Assembly: GCA_022567875.1 (NCBI GenBank)
Contig: JADFGB010000096.1
Span: 1-5,672 of the forward strand
DNA from: Bacteroidota bacterium
Lineage (GTDB): Bacteria; Bacteroidota; Ignavibacteria; Ignavibacteriales; Ignavibacteriaceae
Length of the DNA stretch: 5,672 nucleotides
Direction of reading: 5' to 3'
The first letter of the stretch is position 1, and every line of letters begins with the position of its first letter. A program made the translations under genes and the position numbers. Shown here in pieces: positions 1 through 5,672 of this stretch. The notes below the pieces were generated by a model that saw only the letters and a list, made by a program, of their open reading frames with translations, had not been told where the DNA came from and ran no database searches.

Positions 1-1321
1 ATGAATTATCTTCCTCACTAATTTCTGCAGGTTTATATATTTTTTTTTCTTTTTCGATCTCTTCTTTCCGTTCCTTTTCTGAAAGAATATCTTCTTCATC
101 TTCAAAAATGTTTTTATCGTCTTCAACATTAAAATCAATATCTTTTTCTAAACCGGTCTCTTCTGCAAGTGCTTTTAATTCTTCATCGAATAATGTCAGC
201 AACTCATCATCATTTTCGGTATTTAATAATTCATTGTTTACAGATAGTTCATCTTCATCAATTATTTCAGTATGATTTTCACTTTCAACTGATTCCTCTT
301 TGTTACTTTCCGATATATCTTTCTCATTTATTTTTTCAATTTCACTTTCACTTTTCTCAATTATTTCTTTTGGGGGTAATATTTTATCTTCTTTTTCCTT
401 TTCACTTGCTTTATTTTTTTTCGGTGTAAAAATATTCTCCTCCGGTGTCATCTGCTTTTCTGTTTTCTCATCTGTTTCTTCATTTTTATCATTTATAAAA
501 ACTTCTTCAACGGTTTCTTTATCTTCTTTTTCTTGAGTTAAATCTGTTTGAACATTATCAATAATAATTTCATCGCTAAATAAAATATTTTTAATTTCAT
601 CTAAATTAGCTGATACTCCTGTGCCAAATGCAAATGTTTTTTTCAGTTTTAATAAAGGATCAAGTAAATCTTTTTCTTTTAGAAATATTTCAACATAATC
701 TGTACTAATTTTAATTTTATTCTTATTGCCTATACTGTAAAAGTCAAGCATTATAAAAAGGGAATTATCTATAAATCCTTGTATATCATTTTGAATAAGT
801 GCGGAATCAATTTTAGATATTAATTCTCCAAATTTATTTTTTGTCATTTCCAATATTTTTTTCTTTTCGATATACTCAGTAATGATACTTCGTAAATATT
901 CGTGAAAATAAAAATAATCCAGCATCAAAATTAATTCTTCACTGCTTTTTGTTTCAGCTTCATTATACACAAGTTTTAACAAAGACCACTTAGGTCTTAC
1001 AACAAAATTAGTATTAAATGAAACTGCTTGCAATACAAGTTGTTTTATATCCTCATAGGAAATAGATTTGAATTTTTTTAATTCTTTGTCTGCGCTTTTT
1101 AGCAGATTAATAACTTGGGGTTGTTTATAATCAAAAATAGATGAAGATAAAAGTTTTTCTCTGTCCTCAAAAATAAGATAGCTTAATTCTGCAGAAATAT
1201 ATTTTGTTATTGAAGGATGAATATCGGTGGTAAGGATATCATCCAAAGTAAAATAGGGACCTAGTGATTTTAGTTTTTCAAGACTGAAATCTGTTATAAA
1301 CTTTATTTCTTTTTCAAACAT
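1..1321 (-). CDS. Hypothetical protein with acidic low-complexity tail (partial, C-terminus outside window)
   Basis: An uninterrupted minus-strand frame runs from the ATG at 1321-1319 to the window edge, giving 440 codons with no stop. The ATG is the first possible start, because an in-frame TGA lies at 1339-1337 with no other start between. No good Shine-Dalgarno site precedes it. Residues 1-255 look like a folded, mostly helical domain, beginning MFEKEIKFITDFSLEKL and including VVRPKWSLLKLVYN near 107-120. From about 258 onward the chain is dominated by Glu, Asp, Lys and Ser, so it is probably disordered or coiled-coil. There is no signal peptide or membrane segment, so the product is probably cytoplasmic. 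It follows sdhB on the same strand, but a terminator lies between them, so co-expression would need read-through or its own promoter. I do not recognise the family and assign no function. The reading frame itself is well supported by its length in AT-rich DNA. Confidence 0.85.
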   Translation of the reverse strand, partial: MFEKEIKFITDFSLEKLKSLGPYFTLDDILTTDIHPSITKYISAELSYLIFEDREKLLSSSIFDYKQPQVINLLKSADKELKKFKSISYEDIKQLVLQAVSFNTNFVVRPKWSLLKLVYNEAETKSSEELILMLDYFYFHEYLRSIITEYIEKKKILEMTKNKFGELISKIDSALIQNDIQGFIDNSLFIMLDFYSIGNKNKIKISTDYVEIFLKEKDLLDPLLKLKKTFAFGTGVSANLDEIKNILFSDEIIIDNVQTDLTQEKEDKETVEEVFINDKNEETDEKTEKQMTPEENIFTPKKNKASEKEKEDKILPPKEIIEKSESEIEKINEKDISESNKEESVESENHTEIIDEDELSVNNELLNTENDDELLTLFDEELKALAEETGLEKDIDFNVEDDKNIFEDEEDILSEKERKEEIEKEKKIYKPAEISEEDNS

Positions 1322-1350
1322 TTTTGTACCATTTAATCATTGTCAGAACA

Positions 1351-1387
1351 AAAATAAAAAAATCCCGACCAAATAATAACAGGGATT
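1351..1387 (-). terminator. Rho-independent terminator of the sdhCAB operon
   Basis: Read on the minus strand, AATCCC (1387-1382) pairs perfectly with GGGATT (1366-1361) across a 15-base loop. The stem is followed at once by the T-rich tract TTTTTATTTT (1360-1351). It begins 25 bases beyond the sdhB stop codon and 30 bases before the next start on that strand, where an operon terminator is expected. The stem is short with a fairly large loop, so termination may be partial. Confidence 0.65.
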
Positions 1388-1412
1388 ACAAGTTTAAATT
1401 TTTTAATTGCAT

Positions 1413-2180
1413 TCATTCATTAGTTCCTGTCTTTAGTTTTGCCATAAAGTAATCTCTGTTCATTCTTGCAATATTTAGTACGGAAATACCTTTTGGACAT
1501 TCTGCCTCACAGGCATAAGTATTTGTGCAACTGCCAAACAGGTTTTCATCCATTACTTTTACCATAGCCTGAACGCGTTCATATCTTTCCGGTTGACCTT
1601 GAGGTAATATAGCAAATTGAGAAACTTTTGCACCTACAAATAACATTGCGGAAGAGTTCTTGCACGCAGCAACACAAGCACCGCAGCCAATGCATTCAGC
1701 AGCATCAAGCGCTTCATCGGCAATTTCCTTTGCAATTGATATAGCATTACCATCAGGTGCGCTCCCTGTATTAAAGGATATAAATCCCCCGGCAACCTGA
1801 ATTTTGTCAAATCCTGAGCGGTCTACTATTAAATCTTTTAAAATTTTAAATGCTGTTGCTCTAAAAGGCTCAATATACAGTGAATCACCATCTTTAAAAT
1901 TTCTCATATGTAATTGACAAGTAGCTGTTTTGGGTAACGGTCCGTGTGGTTGCCCGTTTATTACAAATCCGCAAGTTCCGCATATTCCTTCACGGCAATC
2001 GCTTTCAAACGCGATCGGTTCTTTACCTTCGGCTTCTAAATGATTATTTATTTCATCAAGCACTTCAAGGATTGATGCATCCGGTGATATTTCTTTTTCA
2101 AATTTTTCGAAGTGTCCTTTTGCTTCAGGAGATTCTTGGCGCCAAATATTTAACGTTAGTTTTATATTTTTCTCACTCAT
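1413..2180 (-). CDS. sdhB: Succinate dehydrogenase/fumarate reductase iron-sulfur subunit
   Basis: This 255-residue protein carries the three Fe-S clusters that pass electrons between the FAD of SdhA and the hemes/quinone site of SdhC, on the cytoplasmic face of the membrane. The N-terminal ferredoxin-like domain holds the [2Fe-2S] ligands C62, C67, C70 and C88 (motif CREGICGTC). The C-terminal domain has CIGCGACVAAC (C163, C166, C169, C173) and C218, C224 and C228-P. By analogy with E. coli SdhB, C163/C166/C169/C228 bind [4Fe-4S] and C173/C218/C224 bind [3Fe-4S]. The 17-residue gap between C70 and C88 is longer than the 11 of E. coli and fits Bacteroidota-type FrdB/SdhB proteins. The length is normal for the family. 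The ATG shares one base with the sdhA stop (TAATG) and has AGGAG nine bases upstream, which fixes the start. It is the last gene of the operon. Sequence alone cannot tell which direction of the reaction dominates in vivo. Confidence 0.97.
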   Translation of the reverse strand: MSEKNIKLTLNIWRQESPEAKGHFEKFEKEISPDASILEVLDEINNHLEAEGKEPIAFESDCREGICGTCGFVINGQPHGPLPKTATCQLHMRNFKDGDSLYIEPFRATAFKILKDLIVDRSGFDKIQVAGGFISFNTGSAPDGNAISIAKEIADEALDAAECIGCGACVAACKNSSAMLFVGAKVSQFAILPQGQPERYERVQAMVKVMDENLFGSCTNTYACEAECPKGISVLNIARMNRDYFMAKLKTGTNE

Positions 2181-4090
2181 TATTTATAACTCCTAGTAGC
2201 TAATTTTACATTTTCAAATTCCAGGTCTTCTTTGTTAAGCTCCCATTCGCCTTCCTTTTTATATTCCCAAGCGGCAACATATTTATATTCTTCATCATTT
2301 CTTAAAGCTTCTCCGTCTTCTGTCTGGTATTCTTCACGGAAATGTGCACCACAAGATTCGTTTCTGTTCAATGCATCTTTAGCCATTAATTCTCCTAACT
2401 CTAAAAAATCAGCTACTCTTCCCGCTCTTTCCAAAGTTTGGTTTATATCATTTGCTTTACCAACAATTTTTACATCTGTCCAAAATTCTTCTCTTAAATC
2501 TCTTATTTTATTAATTACTTCTTTCAATCCTTGTTCATCTCTTGACATCCCTACTTTATCAATTAAAAGATGTCCCAAACGTTTATGAATAGAATCCACA
2601 GTTTGCTTGCCATTAATAGACAGCATTTTATTAATATTTTCTTCTACATTCTGTTGAGTTTCTTTGAACTCATTTGTTTCAACATCCACCTTTTCCGGTT
2701 TTTCAGTACCGAGATAATTGCCCATTGTATAAGGAATAATAAAGTATCCATCAGAAAGCCCCTGCATAAGAGCACTTGCACCAAGTCTGTTAGCCCCGTG
2801 ATCTGAAAAATTTGCTTCACCGAGAACAAACATACCGGGGATAGTGCTCATAAGTTCATAATCGACCCACAAACCACCCATAGAATAATGCGGCGCGGGA
2901 TAGATATTCATCGGCACATTATAAGGGTTAACACCTGTAATATTAGCATACATATCAAATAAGTTACCGTATTTGTCTTTAACACCATCTTTACCAATTC
3001 TATTAAAGGCATCGGAGAAATCCAGGTAAACTGCTTTTCCTCCGGCAATGCCTTTCCCTTCGTCACAAACATATTTTGCATTACGTGATGCAACATCGCG
3101 GGGTACAAGGTTACCGAAAGCCGGATATCTTCTTTCAAGATAATAATCTCTTTCGTCTTCAGGTATTTCATTTGGTCCTCTCGTATCTCCCGGTTTTTTA
3201 GGCACCCATATTCTTCCGTCGTTTCTAAGACTTTCACTCATCAAAACTAATTTTGATTGATCCTCACCGTGAACAGGAAGACAAGTCGGGTGAATTTGTG
3301 TATAACAGGGATTTGCAAAAGCAGCACCTCTTTTATGTACACGCCAAGCGGCAGTAACGTTTGAGTTCATTGCATTAGTTGATAGAAAATATACATTCAC
3401 ATAACCTCCCGTAGCAAGAACTACAGCTTGTGAAGCATATTTCTCTAATTCTCCGGTAACAAGATTTCTTACAATAATTCCGCGTGCGTGTCCGTCAATT
3501 TTAACTACATCCAAAAATTCTCTTCTCGGAATAATTTCAACATTCCCAAGATTAACTTGTCTGTTCATTGAGCCGTAAGCTCCTAAAAGCAATTGCTGCC
3601 CTGTTTCACCGCGTGCATAAAATGTTCTTGAAACCTGTGCACCGCCAAATGAACGGTTGGCAAGTGTCCCGCCGTATTCTCTTGCAAATGGAACACCTTG
3701 AGCAACACACTGATCAATTATATTGTTACTAACTTCAGCAAGTCTCCAGGTGTTTGCTTCGCGTCCTCTGAAATCACCACCTTTAATCGTATCATAAAAT
3801 AACCTGTAAACCGAATCAGCATCATTTTGATAATTTTTAGCAGCGTTTATTCCGCCCTGTGCTGCAATTGAGTGTGCACGACGAGTAGAATCATGAAATG
3901 TGAAAATTTTTACTTTGTATCCTAATTCACCCAATGTTGCGGCAGCCGATGCACCTGCAAGACCTGAACCGACAACAATAATATCAAATTTTCTTTTGTT
4001 GGCAGGATTTATAACTTTCATATTAAATTTATGATTCGTCCATTTTTCAGAAAGTTTCCCATCCGGTATTTTTGAATCTAATTTTATCAT
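2180..4090 (-). CDS. sdhA: Succinate dehydrogenase/fumarate reductase flavoprotein subunit
   Basis: This 636-residue catalytic subunit interconverts succinate and fumarate using covalently bound FAD, and it docks on SdhB at the inner face of the cytoplasmic membrane. A Rossmann FAD-binding motif VVGSGLAG is at 39-46. The probable covalent FAD ligand is H73 in [11 protein letters not shown]. Other active-site residues by analogy with E. coli SdhA are H267 (HPTC), E286 and R289 (MSESLRNDG), H401 (APHYSMGG) and R435 ([10 protein letters not shown]). The C-terminal helical domain, from about 480 on, ends with the usual CGAHFREEY segment at 580-588. The N-terminus ([17 protein letters not shown]) and the SESLRNDG form of the active-site loop are typical of Bacteroidota-type and Bacillus-like enzymes rather than proteobacterial SdhA. 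The start overlaps the sdhC stop by four bases (ATGA) and has GGAGGT just upstream. V231 in ATGGYVNV sits where I would expect Gly in relatives, from memory, which is a mild oddity outside the catalytic residues. Confidence 0.98.
   Translation of the reverse strand: MIKLDSKIPDGKLSEKWTNHKFNMKVINPANKRKFDIIVVGSGLAGASAAATLGELGYKVKIFTFHDSTRRAHSIAAQGGINAAKNYQNDADSVYRLFYDTIKGGDFRGREANTWRLAEVSNNIIDQCVAQGVPFAREYGGTLANRSFGGAQVSRTFYARGETGQQLLLGAYGSMNRQVNLGNVEIIPRREFLDVVKIDGHARGIIVRNLVTGELEKYASQAVVLATGGYVNVYFLSTNAMNSNVTAAWRVHKRGAAFANPCYTQIHPTCLPVHGEDQSKLVLMSESLRNDGRIWVPKKPGDTRGPNEIPEDERDYYLERRYPAFGNLVPRDVASRNAKYVCDEGKGIAGGKAVYLDFSDAFNRIGKDGVKDKYGNLFDMYANITGVNPYNVPMNIYPAPHYSMGGLWVDYELMSTIPGMFVLGEANFSDHGANRLGASALMQGLSDGYFIIPYTMGNYLGTEKPEKVDVETNEFKETQQNVEENINKMLSINGKQTVDSIHKRLGHLLIDKVGMSRDEQGLKEVINKIRDLREEFWTDVKIVGKANDINQTLERAGRVADFLELGELMAKDALNRNESCGAHFREEYQTEDGEALRNDEEYKYVAAWEYKKEGEWELNKEDLEFENVKLATRSYK
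2190..2194 (-). promoter_or_regulatory. Shine-Dalgarno site of sdhB
   Basis: AGGAG on the minus strand lies nine bases before the sdhB ATG and inside the last codons of sdhA. With the one-base TAATG junction it suggests translational coupling of sdhB to sdhA. Confidence 0.8.
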
Positions 4091-4755
4091 CCCTGACCTC
4101 CAAATGAAATATAAAAGAAGTAGACCGGGATTGATGCAAAGCCGACAGCTAAAATAATTGCGATAACCGTACCAATCTTTTTGACTATTGGTGTGTATTT
4201 TTTACTGCTCCATCCAAATGATTGAAATGCACTTTGGAAAGCATGGTTAATATGAAATCCAATGAATATCATAATTATAAAATAAAACGCAGCCCAAATA
4301 GGATTTGCAAAATGTATTTTTATTACTTCAAAATAATCCTCGCTTCCTTCCATTCCAAAATTGTATTTTACCCAAATTGTATAAAGATGGATAACTAGAA
4401 ATATAAATATTAAACTACCTGTAATGGTCATTGTTCGTGAATATACAGTGCTGTTTTCTTTATTAGCATTAACAGCATATTTTTCAGGATTAGCTTTTTT
4501 ATTTTTCCACCACAATTTTAAGCCTGTGTAAGTGTGATAAATAAAGACTAAAGCTAATATTATTTCCATTACTCTAATTAATGGTTTAATGGATTCAAGC
4601 CGGGCTACATTTTCATTAAAGAATTCTGGTCCTCCGAATAACATTAAATTATTAATTAAATGAAATATTAAAAACAAAATCAGAAAAATACCCGTAATTG
4701 CCATTACAAGTTTTTTACCAATAGATGAATTAAAAAACTGATTTAACCGATTCAT
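4087..4755 (-). CDS. sdhC: Succinate dehydrogenase cytochrome b subunit (type B, diheme, five-helix anchor)
   Basis: This 222-residue integral membrane protein anchors SdhA/SdhB and carries the quinone site. Five hydrophobic segments are visible at about 14-38, 59-82, 108-130, 152-175 and 194-216, the pattern of type B enzymes with a single large anchor. Histidines suited to ligating two b hemes are H32 (FHLINN), H74 (IYHTYTG), H123 (VIHLYT) and H168 (GFHINH). They match in order and helix placement H28, H70, H113 and H155 of Bacillus subtilis SdhC. H171 lies one turn after H168. The opening [16 protein letters not shown] is characteristic of the Bacteroidota/Chlorobi cytochrome b family. Type B enzymes usually work with menaquinone; use of menaquinone here is an inference. 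The start is fixed by AAAGGAG seven bases upstream. It is the first gene of the operon and is coupled to sdhA through the ATGA overlap. Confidence 0.95.
   Translation of the reverse strand: MNRLNQFFNSSIGKKLVMAITGIFLILFLIFHLINNLMLFGGPEFFNENVARLESIKPLIRVMEIILALVFIYHTYTGLKLWWKNKKANPEKYAVNANKENSTVYSRTMTITGSLIFIFLVIHLYTIWVKYNFGMEGSEDYFEVIKIHFANPIWAAFYFIIMIFIGFHINHAFQSAFQSFGWSSKKYTPIVKKIGTVIAIILAVGFASIPVYFFYISFGGQG
4096..4101 (-). promoter_or_regulatory. Shine-Dalgarno site of sdhA
   Basis: GGAGGT on the minus strand ends five bases before the sdhA ATG and lies within the final Gly-Gly codons of sdhC. It is close to a full anti-SD match. With the ATGA overlap it supports both the chosen start and reinitiation coupling between sdhC and sdhA. 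Confidence 0.85.
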
Positions 4756-4762
4756 TAATAAA

Positions 4763-4769
4763 CTCCTTT
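4763..4769 (-). promoter_or_regulatory. Shine-Dalgarno site of sdhC
   Basis: AAAGGAG on the minus strand stands seven bases before the sdhC ATG. It is strong and well spaced, which settles the sdhC start and indicates SD-led initiation in this organism. Confidence 0.85.
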
Positions 4770-4828
4770 AATATCAGTACTGTAAAAAGTTTTTTGATTG
4801 AACGAATGGTATTTGTTTAGATATTCTT

Positions 4829-4857
4829 TTATTAGTAAGATAATTTATCGTATTCAA
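4829..4857 (-). promoter_or_regulatory. Candidate promoter of sdhCAB, with an embedded palindrome
   Basis: On the minus strand TTGAAT (4857-4852) and TAATAA (4834-4829) are separated by exactly 17 bases, a fair sigma-70-type match. This would give a leader of roughly 65 bases before sdhC. The spacer contains GATAA-T-TTATC on the plus strand (4839-4849), an 11-base inverted repeat that could be an operator. In DNA this AT-rich such matches are common, and FCB bacteria may use other consensus boxes, so the call is tentative. Confidence 0.35.
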
Positions 4858-4940
4858 TAAGTTAAACAAAATAGAGCCTAAACATTTTTTTTGAATAAAT
4901 TGTTCTTGAAAAATTATCGAATATTGTTTCCAAAATCAAT

Positions 4941-4970
4941 TTGGATAATTAAAGATGTGATTTAGATAAT
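4941..4970 (+). promoter_or_regulatory. Candidate plus-strand promoter upstream of a foldable segment
   Basis: TTGGAT (4941-4946) and GATAAT (4965-4970) are 18 bases apart. The -10 box matches the sigma-70 consensus at five of six positions and the -35 box at three. Transcription would begin near 4977 and enter the foldable segment ending in a T-run at 5053-5058. It could drive a short RNA or the toxin-antitoxin unit. Confidence 0.35.
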
Positions 4971-4999
4971 ATGGTTTTAACAACTAAGATTTACTAACA

Positions 5000-5058
5000 G
5001 CACTACTATCGGTTTCTAAACAACAGCCGTTTTGATTTGTTTGTTGGGTGCGTTTTTT
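5000..5058 (+). terminator. Possible terminator or attenuator-like structure
   Basis: GCACT (5000-5004) can pair with GGTGC (5047-5051), including one G-T wobble. CAACAG (5021-5026) can pair with TTGTTG (5041-5046), closing on a G-T wobble. The inner stem abuts the outer stem at 5046/5047 so the two could stack, and six Ts follow at 5053-5058. No complete gene precedes it on this strand, so it could end a short RNA started near 4977 or attenuate transcription into brnT/brnA. The inner stem is weak and the left bulge is 16 bases, so it may be chance. Confidence 0.3.
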
Positions 5059-5070
5059 ATAAATATATTA

Positions 5071-5099
5071 TATAATTATAATATCATTATATCAGATAT
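5071..5099 (+). promoter_or_regulatory. Candidate -10 boxes and operator-like repeats before the brnT remnant
   Basis: Two TATAAT hexamers occur at 5071-5076 and 5077-5082, the first within the palindrome TATAATTATA (5071-5080). ATATCA is repeated directly at 5081-5086 and 5089-5094, and GATAT (5095-5099) is inverted relative to ATATC (5081-5085). Ribbon-helix-helix antitoxins usually repress their own operon by binding such short repeats near the toxin start. No good -35 box is visible, and the extreme AT content makes chance repeats likely. Confidence 0.3.
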
Positions 5100-5229
5100 A
5101 TGAATAATATTCATTTTCTATGGGATGAAAGTAAAAATCTTACAAATATTAAAAAGCACAAAATCTCTTTTAAGGAAGAAATAACTGTATTCTTTATATG
5201 AAAGTAAATACTATAACGAGGTAAAATAA
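5100..5229 (+). pseudogene. brnT: BrnT-like ribonuclease toxin, internally deleted remnant
   Basis: The frame from ATG 5100-5102 encodes 33 residues and stops at TGA 5199-5201. The segment FLWDESKNLTNIKKHKISF (residues 6-24) has the conserved start of the BrnT (DUF497) RNase toxin family: W-D-E-x-K-N, then N-x-x-K-H-x-[IV]-S-F and an acidic residue. Family members are about 85-95 residues, so roughly two thirds are missing. Just after the stop, in the next frame, 5197-5229 reads YESKYYNEVK and a stop, which resembles a BrnT C-terminal tail and ends one base before the antitoxin ATG, the usual spacing of an intact locus. The simplest reading is an internal deletion of about 45-50 codons, not a multiple of three, joining the N-terminal third to the tail out of frame. 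The central strands and C-terminal catalytic residues are absent, so no active toxin is expected. The N-terminal match is strong; the tail match is short and less certain. Confidence 0.7.
5218..5221 (+). promoter_or_regulatory. Shine-Dalgarno site of the antitoxin gene
   Basis: GAGG lies nine bases before the ATG at 5231, inside the preserved 3' tail of the toxin remnant. Keeping this tail would preserve antitoxin translation after the toxin body was lost. Confidence 0.6.
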
Positions 5230-5230
5230 A

Positions 5231-5440
5231 ATGAAAAAAGAATATGATTTTTCCAAATCCGTTAAAAATCCGTATATAAAAAAGATAAAAAAACAAATAT
5301 CAATTCGTATTGAAAACGATACAGTAGAATATTTTAAAGAATTAGCTTTAAGAACAGGTATCCCCTATCAAAATTTAATGAATATGTTTTTGCGCGAATG
5401 TGCTGAAAAAAATATGAAACCAAATATTCAATGGCAATAA
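5231..5440 (+). CDS. brnA: BrnA/CopG-like ribbon-helix-helix antitoxin
   Basis: This 69-residue protein fits the antitoxin partner of BrnT toxins. Residues 1-21 (MKKEYDFSKSVKNPY, then a basic stretch) resemble the toxin-contacting or flexible part of these antitoxins. Residues 22-27 (QISIRI) form the DNA-contacting beta strand, 28-41 the first helix, TGIP (42-45) the turn and 46-57 (YQNLMNMFLREC) the second helix, a standard MetJ/Arc/CopG-type fold that dimerises on DNA. In such systems the antitoxin neutralises the toxin and, alone or in complex with it, represses the operon. Here it follows a broken brnT by one base, so it is probably an orphan. It could repress its own promoter, protect against a BrnT-like toxin elsewhere, or be decaying slowly. 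The start is supported by GAGG upstream and by family length. Whether it belongs to the BrnA or the CopG antitoxin Pfam family is not certain from reading alone. Confidence 0.85.
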   Translation: MKKEYDFSKSVKNPYIKKIKKQISIRIENDTVEYFKELALRTGIPYQNLMNMFLRECAEKNMKPNIQWQ

Positions 5441-5536
5441 ATTCAGCACCTGATGGCGTTGTGGCTAAGGTGGTAGCCTTGATTTGCTGGTTATAGTTCA
5501 ATAACTTATTTTCAATGAATTATAAGTACTGAATTT
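5439..5536. repeat. 8-bp inverted repeat spanning the convergent gene ends
   Basis: AAATTCAG (5439-5446, overlapping the antitoxin stop codon) and CTGAATTT (5529-5536) are perfect inverted copies 82 bases apart. The enclosed segment includes a GC-richer patch and the end of the minus-strand gene. No flanking target duplication is visible, so a small mobile element is not supported and coincidence is possible. Confidence 0.25.
5463..5478. terminator. Small hairpin between convergent genes, possible weak bidirectional terminator
   Basis: GGCTA (5463-5467) and TAGCC (5474-5478) form a perfect 5-bp stem with the loop AGGTGG. It sits in the 57-base gap between the antitoxin stop and the stop of the convergent minus-strand gene. 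Neither side has a long T-tract, so termination would be weak or factor-assisted. Confidence 0.3.
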
Positions 5537-5672
5537 TTCTACATAAGGCTTTCTGCGAATATCATTTAACAAATCAATAAAACAACTTTTCGAAAATTCA
5601 TTTTTTATTCCCTTTGGAATTTTATACTTATAAAATACCATATCATCTTCGGTATAGTTTATTAAATTATGC
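5498..5672 (-). CDS. Hypothetical protein, C-terminal fragment (N-terminus outside window)
   Basis: A minus-strand frame is open from the right window edge for 57 codons and ends at TGA (5500-5498). It reads like a real protein C-terminus: HNLINYTEDDMVFYKYKIP, a Lys/Asn-rich turn, then SCFIDLLNDIRRKPYVEKF and a final LKISY. The mix of charged and hydrophobic residues, with an amphipathic helix near 29-42, is unlike the Phe/Ser-rich shadow frames elsewhere in the window. There is no membrane segment or recognisable motif in this portion. It converges on the antitoxin gene with a 57-base gap. I do not recognise the family; the coding call rests on the open frame and residue composition. Confidence 0.55.
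   Translation of the reverse strand, partial: HNLINYTEDDMVFYKYKIPKGIKNEFSKSCFIDLLNDIRRKPYVEKFSTYNSLKISY

Larger units (their letters stand above)
4770..5099. other. Divergent intergenic region between sdhC and the toxin-antitoxin remnant
   Basis: No convincing coding frame is present on either strand for about 330 bases. The left part is AT-rich and holds the candidate sdh promoter. The middle (about 4998-5052) is noticeably richer in G and C and can fold. The right part (5053-5099) is almost purely A and T and directly precedes the brnT remnant. It probably contains promoters for both flanking, divergently oriented transcription units. Confidence 0.6.

Noticed and set aside
169..536. Two plus-strand open frames (169-429 and 300-536) rich in Phe, Leu, Ser and His
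   Set aside because: They are antisense to the Lys/Glu-rich tail of the minus-strand gene. Their odd composition is the complement of AAA and GAA codons, and no start signal supports them.
1314..1340. Eight-codon minus-strand mini-ORF (MIKWYKNV) overlapping the start of the left-hand gene
   Set aside because: It has no Shine-Dalgarno site, is very short and is likely by chance in AT-rich DNA, so there is no support for a regulatory upstream ORF.
1946..2806. Plus-strand open frames opposite sdhB and sdhA, of 78 to 118 codons
   Set aside because: They are shadows of well-supported sdh genes on the other strand, with no family resemblance or start signals.
2644..3237. Minus-strand open frames of 61 and 109 codons inside sdhA
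   Set aside because: They are alternative frames of a gene with intact catalytic motifs and are not independent genes.
5111..5296. Minus-strand 61-codon frame rich in Phe and Ile across the toxin-antitoxin remnant
   Set aside because: It is antisense to the BrnT-like and antitoxin coding sequence. Its hydrophobic look follows from complementing Lys- and Asn-rich codons.
5431..5496. Plus-strand 21-codon frame starting within the last codons of the antitoxin gene
   Set aside because: It lacks a ribosome binding site, is very short and matches nothing I recognise.
5452..5505. tRNA-like look: a D-arm-like hairpin GGCTA/TAGCC with GG in the loop, followed by TTCAA
   Set aside because: No anticodon stem or acceptor stem can be formed, and the D-arm to TTCAA spacing is about nine bases too short for a tRNA.

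Overview
The window is AT-rich DNA from a bacterium most likely in the FCB group (Bacteroidota, Ignavibacteriota, Chlorobiota or a relative). This rests on the succinate dehydrogenase/fumarate reductase genes. They follow the type B order sdhC-sdhA-sdhB, with one five-helix diheme cytochrome b and a flavoprotein of the Bacteroidota/Bacillus-like subgroup. Clear purine-rich Shine-Dalgarno sites precede all three sdh genes, which is unusual for core Bacteroidia and slightly favours an Ignavibacteria-like or other deep FCB lineage. That placement is an inference from composition and family resemblance, not from a phylogeny.

Layout, left to right. Bases 1-1321 (minus strand) are the 5' part of an open, unrecognised gene that leaves the window on the left. 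It has an ordinary-looking helical N-terminal part and then a long acidic, Lys/Glu-rich low-complexity tail. Bases 1351-1387 hold a minus-strand intrinsic terminator that closes the sdh operon. Bases 1413-4755 are the complete sdhCAB operon on the minus strand, with translationally coupled junctions (ATGA overlap for sdhC/sdhA, TAATG for sdhA/sdhB). Bases 4756-5099 are intergenic. They carry a candidate sdh promoter and, on the plus strand, a good -10 box followed by a foldable segment ending in six Ts.

Bases 5100-5440 (plus strand) are a degraded type II toxin-antitoxin locus. A 33-codon N-terminal piece of a BrnT-like toxin is followed by what looks like the out-of-frame last codons of the same gene. 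After it comes an intact 69-residue ribbon-helix-helix BrnA/CopG-like antitoxin. Bases 5498-5672 (minus strand) are the 3' end of another unrecognised gene that converges on the antitoxin.

How the genes work together: SdhC anchors SdhA and SdhB in the membrane and passes electrons between succinate/fumarate and (mena)quinone, so the operon links the TCA cycle to respiration. The toxin-antitoxin remnant lies back-to-back with this operon and is probably a transferred module that lost its toxin while keeping the antitoxin. I see no tRNA, rRNA, CRISPR array or complete insertion sequence.
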